64,000 nt of DNA from Ilex aquifolium (taxonomy: Eukaryota; Streptophyta; Magnoliopsida; Aquifoliales; Aquifoliaceae): NCBI GenBank assembly GCA_951799425.1, contig OX637399.1:13322501-13386500 (forward strand), read 5' to 3'. Both the position numbers and the translations under genes were made by a program. The notes under the pieces are model-generated. The model saw only the letters and a list, made by a program, of their open reading frames with translations. It was not told the origin of the DNA and ran no database searches. The first letter of the stretch is position 1. Every line of letters begins with the position of its first letter. Below are positions 59,557 to 64,000 of this stretch, one piece after another.

Positions 59557-61421
59557 TGATGAGTGCGTAATTTTGCATATTTCATGGCCTCATTGCAAGC
59601 ATTTCAACTCAACTTTTGCATATAAGTGCTTAGAAGTTAGCCGTTTTGAACTATAATGTTGATATTTTGATGTTGCAACCTTTTATAGCTTAAATGATTG
59701 ATTTTAGGACATTGCAACCTTGATGGATGTGTGGTGAAGGCATGGACACAATACATGAAGAATTTGAGGCTTAAAAGTGAAGAAATCAAGAAGGCATTGG
59801 TGCTTGGGAACAAGGGCATCAGCAGCCACATCGTTTGGAAGTACTGCCTCGGAGTTCCTCCATTTTGACCATGCTCTAGTCAGAATTTGAAAAAGTACAA
59901 AACATGAAAGTTTTAGATCTGGGTGTCTTCTAGTTAGTGTCAAAAGTTCAGCCCAATCCAACGGTTGGATCAAAAGTTATGTCGATTCTACCAAAAGTGG
60001 TCCAGAGCAGAAAAGAGGGTACCGGTACGCGTACCGGTACGCCGAAGTTTCTGGTGTTCGGGGTACCGGTACGCGTACCGGTACGCTCCCCTGAAGCAGC
60101 CCGGATGCTCCTACAACTCAGCCCCACTTGCTTGGGGGTACCACCATCGATTCTCCCACGTTTCCCCCAACATTTCCTTACACAACCATGTCTCTCTTAC
60201 ACCTTGGGGAAGACTTTTGAGGCTTGAACATTGAAGGAAGGGGGAGGGAAGTGGGCTGCCAGGCTATGCTCTCCCTAGCCTGTCAAAGCCATCCATTCAG
60301 CCCTCTCTTGATGGGAGCTCGTTCACACAGCTAGGGGGGACCACCATGCACGAAAATGAGAGGCATACACTCCATATATTCAACATTACAAGCTTGTATT
60401 GAGTTGGCTACCTAAGCTTAGTTTTAGTTCCATGTACAAGATGATGAATAGTGTAATGTAAGTTTATGTTTTTGCATTTTCCTTTCCATTTCAATTGTTG
60501 TAAGCTTTAAACTTCTTGTAATCTTCATTCCTTGCACTTTAATCTTAGTTGTTTCAAGTTTATTCCAAGTTTACTTGCATGTTTTAGATTTCACCATTGT
60601 TATATAAGTGTTCTTCATTTTCAAGCTTTGAAATGGGTTTTGAATATTTTTCTTCTTAGTTTAAGTTTTCTTGCATTGAGTTAAGTTTTAATCTTCATTT
60701 CTTCTACATGTCTATTTACATTATGCTTGTCTTGCATTTTTAATATGAGTAGCTAGGATTTAAGTTGGTTAATCCAAGGGAAAATTTCTCTTGGGAATAC
60801 CATTTTCAACTCTTCTTCATTCCTCCCTTTAGAGTCAAATGGTTCGGTTTGACGGGGTTGAGAGTGGCTGAGTTGGTGAGCCTTTGATATTCCGTAGGCC
60901 TAGTCACGGTTTATGCTTAGATACTCACCAATCTCGTCCCTAGCTTCCCCCGAATCAATCGTTCATTCATGCTCAATCGGAGGAAGGCTTTGAGTTGATT
61001 TGGTATTCCCATTGGAATGAACCCTTTGGATTAGCCAACACTTACTTTCTTGCATTTTCATTTTGAACAAAACTCACCAAAACACAAATACAAGATTTTA
61101 CACTTTCTTTTCACTTTTGCAAAATCACTTTCACAAAACTCCCTTTCCTTCCCTGAGGAGACGACCTTGGAATATTTTCCAAGTAAAACACACGACCACA
61201 AAAGACTCCTTTCGATTGGGGAGCATTTTTGTGCACACCGCATCTCATTCCATCTATTTTGTTCATCACATTTCCATTCACATCCATTTTGTTGTTGTTT
61301 CCTATCTTATTGCATCATCCGGAGGGAGAGTGACACTCCCCTATCACTATAAGCCACATACACACATTGAGGGTGAGGGTGATGTTACAAGGTTAGGAAC
61401 GACGTAATTACCAATCAATCA
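59557..61421 (+). repeat. 3' LTR of element N (1865 bp)
   Basis: Same length as the 5' LTR, with both palindrome dimers intact (60019-60087). Followed by the TSD CAAAC at 61422-61426. Confidence 0.93.
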
Positions 61422-61426
61422 CAAAC
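61422..61426 (+). other. Target site duplication CAAAC, right copy
   Basis: Matches 54487-54491. Confidence 0.93.
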
Positions 61427-61596
61427 CCAATCAAATTATCCAGAGAACATTCTATTTTATAAATGAGGTTCTTACCAACAGAGTGGTAAAATGGAGAGAA
61501 TATGTGGATTTCACCTCTTAAAGTCTCAAGCAAAAGAGAAAAAAAATTGATGTGAATTCTGTACAAACTATAGAAGTGAAGAGATTTGAACATTAC

Positions 61597-61900
61597 CCGC
61601 AGTCCACTTTTCCCCTTGGCCTTGTTAACAATCATCTCACCAAAGTCGTGTTGCTAAATGTCCATTATCCACAAAAAAAACATAAAAAAGCAAGTTAGCT
61701 CACATCCACTATTATGGATTAAAAAATGTAATTGAAGAGGTACTATAAGATTATCTTAGATGAGAAATGATATGATCTTTTTTCATATAAAGCAAATTTT
61801 CCATTGAAGTTGTCCGGATCTCACGAAACTCAGGTGCAAGTTGCTGCTGGACAGCCCAAAGAAAGTCTCCTATGGAATCATCTTTTTAAGTCAGTTGATG
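61597..61900 (-). pseudogene. XAP5/XCT (FAM50 family) gene fragment, two exons
   Basis: XAP5 CIRCADIAN TIMEKEEPER is a nuclear protein of the FAM50/XAP5 family. On the minus strand exon 1 (about 61900-61757) reads DSIGDFLWAVQQQLAPEFRE then IRTTSMENLLYMKKD. After an intron with AG acceptor at 61655-61654, exon 2 (61653-61597) reads QHDFGEMIVNKAKGKSGL and ends at a GT donor. These match the plant XAP5 domain blocks (usual VQQQLAPEFREIRTTSV, NKARGKSGP). The rest of the gene is absent, so this is a fragment with introns retained. Confidence 0.82.
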
Positions 61901-63164
61901 CAGCAACGAGCTAATCACAAACAAAACCCTGGTATGAACCAAAACTATATGTGATAATTTGGCCCATTTCTAATTCGCATAAGATTATTTTCCCAAAAGT
62001 TTGAATTAACATTATTAACCAAAGGCTAACTCTACCAATAAAATACATTGGCAATGACTTCAGCAGTTTCCCTGAAGTTGGATTGGAGGTTTTTAGCACT
62101 AACCCATTTAGGTGCAATCCAAACTTACTAATTCCATGTTTGGATTGTGTCGCGTGGACACTTACCACCCCTACTTCCAAGACTTTATTTTGGTTGTCTT
62201 TGTTAAAGTGCTTGTCGTAACTGTCATTAATTCAGAATCACTTGATCTTGTATTGAATGCTTTTGAGTTTTGACCAAGTCTGAAAAATGATTCATTGTTC
62301 ATATTCTTGTCTTGCAGTGCCCAGATTATTTTGTTGTGGGTTGTGGATTTGATTATGCTGAGCTATACAAAAACTTGCCTTTTGTTGGGGTCTTGAAGCC
62401 TGAATTGTACAAGTGATTTTTCTTTTTTGATCCCAAAATCGAAGCATATAACCTATTGGGTCATGATTTGAGGAACATATATGGTTGAACTTGTTAGAGA
62501 ACAAACCAATGATTATGTAAGAACTGTGATTGCTTAATATTTGCTTTGAGCAATTATTTTTTTACTTATCTTTTTGTTTTTGTTCTTCTATTGCATTACT
62601 ACATTGTATTCCCAACATCATGGAAATGCTAACAAACTCATGGAAAAGAAAGTACTATTTCACTCACTCTGAACATATTTTTCTCACTGCTTTCTCAATA
62701 ATTGTTTTATTCCGAGCATCATTCCAATTTGGGTATACTTCTCACCTTTGAATTGTCCATTTAGCTATCAGATTCTTGATGGTGCATTAATGTGCGTTAT
62801 TGGATGATATTGTTTGGTGAGGGTATATTTTACATTGGAAAATATCGTATATCCCTCTCAGCAATGCATGGTAAATTTGAGGTGAAGAAACTTTCAAAAT
62901 TAAGGTCTAGGGTGTTTAAAAGATTCAACAACATGAATCTGATTACCTATCTTCATGTATTGATGAAAATGCCTGTCCTCTAAAATGGAGCACATGCGTA
63001 TTTTAGAGCTTTCTATTGCCCATCCAGAGTTGGAACCGGCAATTTCAAAGTTATTGGAGTGGATTTATAGTCCTCCTTTAGCAGATTATGCAAGCTGATT
63101 GTGTTGGAGGCTTGGAGCCCTTTGCTCTTTGTTAGTTAGATTTTAATTGGGAGTTGAGACAACA
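61901..63164. other. Unassigned stretch, no gene recognised
   Basis: ORFs below 90 codons only, none recognised. May include the 5' part of the gene-fragment cluster. Confidence 0.3.
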
Positions 63165-63545
63165 ATAACTCAAAGGCATTCTGCCAAGAGATAACCTCAA
63201 CTGTAAGAAGGTTTTGGTGGAGTAAGTCCTTAGAAGAAAGAGGAGTTCACTGGAAGAACTGGGGGCAAAGAGAGCTATAATAATGCCATGGTAGCTAAAC
63301 AAGCATGGAGTCTGGTTCAGAGTCTACAATCTTTATGGGCCCAAGTCCTCAGAGCGAAATACTATGCAGGGCAATCATTGTGGCAATTCAAACCCAAATC
63401 TGCTAGTAGAGGATAGGGATTTACTATCCAAAGAATGTTACTGGCACATAGGGGATGGAAGTCAATTCAATTACAGGGAAGATGGCTGGGTTCTTGGACA
63501 TAGACATCCTAAGGGTGCAAGAGCTGATACAATGACCTCTTAATA
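63165..63545 (+). pseudogene. LINE ORF2 C-terminal fragment
   Basis: The plus strand encodes, with one frameshift near 63412, CQEITSTVRRFWWSKSLEER, GVHWKNW, NNAMVAKQAWSLVQSLQSLW, AQVLRAKYY and then KECYWHIGDGSQFNYREDGW. This order (RFWW, HW..W, N.A..AKQ.W, VL.AKY, IGDG..) is the region after the reverse transcriptase in plant non-LTR retrotransposons. Endonuclease, RT core and poly(A) tail are not present. Confidence 0.82.
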
Positions 63546-64000
63546 GATGGAACCTATATTTGGATTTGTCTACCCTAGACAAACAAAGAGAACAACAATT
63601 TAATAGACATATTGTTTCAAAGTTGTAATAGAATTTGCAAGAATGAAAACATCGAGAATAATGCATCATGCTTAAAACACAAACCAATTCAACAATAGAA
63701 TGAAGAACACGGAGGTAAAACACCCACAACCCAAATACCATAAAACTTACATAAATAAAACAATAAAAGATCAGAGAAGGAGAGAGACCAACCTGAGTGA
63801 TCTCCAGAAGTAAGAAACTGCTAAACCTCAACAAGCTCAAACTTCCAAGCTTTGTTACGTACGGAGAGAATCAATACAGAAGGTAAGAACAACAAACATA
63901 TACGCGAAATAGCAATATCAAGAAATCCAGGGCTGGGTCCAAAATAGAAAGGCAGATGGAATGTGTGTTTCCAATGGACAAAGTGAATCAAATTCCAATT
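63546..64000. other. Unassigned end of window
   Basis: A minus-strand frame of 138 codons (63840-63424) overlaps the LINE fragment and looks like a chance ORF. Nothing was recognised. Confidence 0.3.

Larger units (their letters stand above)
54492..61421 (+). mobile_element. Complete non-autonomous Athila-derived LTR element N (6930 bp)
   Basis: Two LTRs of identical length (1865 bp), perfect 5-bp TSD CAAAC, intact tRNA-Asp PBS (56360-56377) and intact PPT (59544-59556). The 3.2-kb internal region holds one Gag-like ORF and about 1.8 kb of conserved noncoding sequence; there is no protease, RT, RNase H, integrase or ORF3. It resembles elements that carry gag only. It would need enzymes from an autonomous Athila relative. 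About 29 LTR differences were counted by eye, concentrated in the first 600 bp. Confidence 0.93.

Noticed and set aside
63424..63840. Minus-strand ORF of 138 codons
   Set aside because: Overlaps the LINE fragment on the opposite strand and has no recognisable features.

Overview
The window is plant nuclear DNA, AT-rich and packed with transposable elements. It looks like a dicot-type repeat-rich or pericentromeric region, although the species cannot be named from sequence alone. The evidence is Athila-type Ty3/gypsy LTR elements primed by tRNA-Asp, a CRM-type (centromeric retrotransposon) Ty3/gypsy element primed by initiator tRNA-Met, a SIRE-type Copia remnant, a Tat-lineage Ty3/gypsy remnant, Helitrons, a CACTA end, a LINE tail, a MIR169 hairpin and fragments of plant genes. 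No intact host protein-coding gene was found.

Layout. (1) 1-2480: partial minus-strand Athila-type LTR, polypurine tract and ORF3 remnant (family X). (2) 2424-19413: minus-strand Athila element Y, read right to left as LTR 17775-19413, PBS, gag, pol, noncoding region, ORF3, polypurine tract, LTR 4254-5912. A second PBS and gag copy lies left of that LTR, giving an LTR-body-LTR-body tandem. ORF3 of Y is split by a plus-strand solo LTR (7164-9046). (3) 19414-23619: LTR fragments and the 3' end of another Athila element. (4) 23620-25246: SIRE-type Copia tail. (5) 25247-32516: dead Tat-lineage element on the minus strand whose protease-RT segment is repeated four times in tandem. (6) 32517-38024: the only stretch resembling host intergenic DNA, with a U6 snRNA retropseudogene, two copies of a GATAC-rich repeat and a MIR169 gene with a TATA box. 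(7) 38025-41798: CACTA end, Helitron ends, and a Del/Tekay-like LTR with a minisatellite. (8) 41799-48657: nearly intact young CRM element inserted in that LTR. (9) 50667-61900: fragments of four unrelated host genes (serine carboxypeptidase-like, PP2C, protochlorophyllide reductase-like, XAP5/XCT), all on the minus strand, beginning next to a Helitron 3' terminus on the same strand. They are interrupted by a nested 636-bp Helitron and by a complete 6.93-kb non-autonomous Athila derivative (54492-61421, TSD CAAAC). (10) 63165-63545: LINE tail.

Functionally, most of the window is parasitic DNA. The CRM element has one stop and two apparent frameshifts. The Athila pol has two stops and a changed RT catalytic residue. 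The Tat RT catalytic motif is changed in all four repeats. The non-autonomous element keeps an open Gag-like ORF with three tandem zinc knuckles but no pol, so it would need an Athila helper. The MIR169 hairpin is the best candidate for a working host gene. Items most worth a second look are the gene-fragment cluster attached to a Helitron end, the palindromic GTACCGGTAC modules recurring in several LTR families, the triple-zinc-knuckle non-autonomous element, and a conserved noncoding hairpin motif upstream of Athila polypurine tracts.
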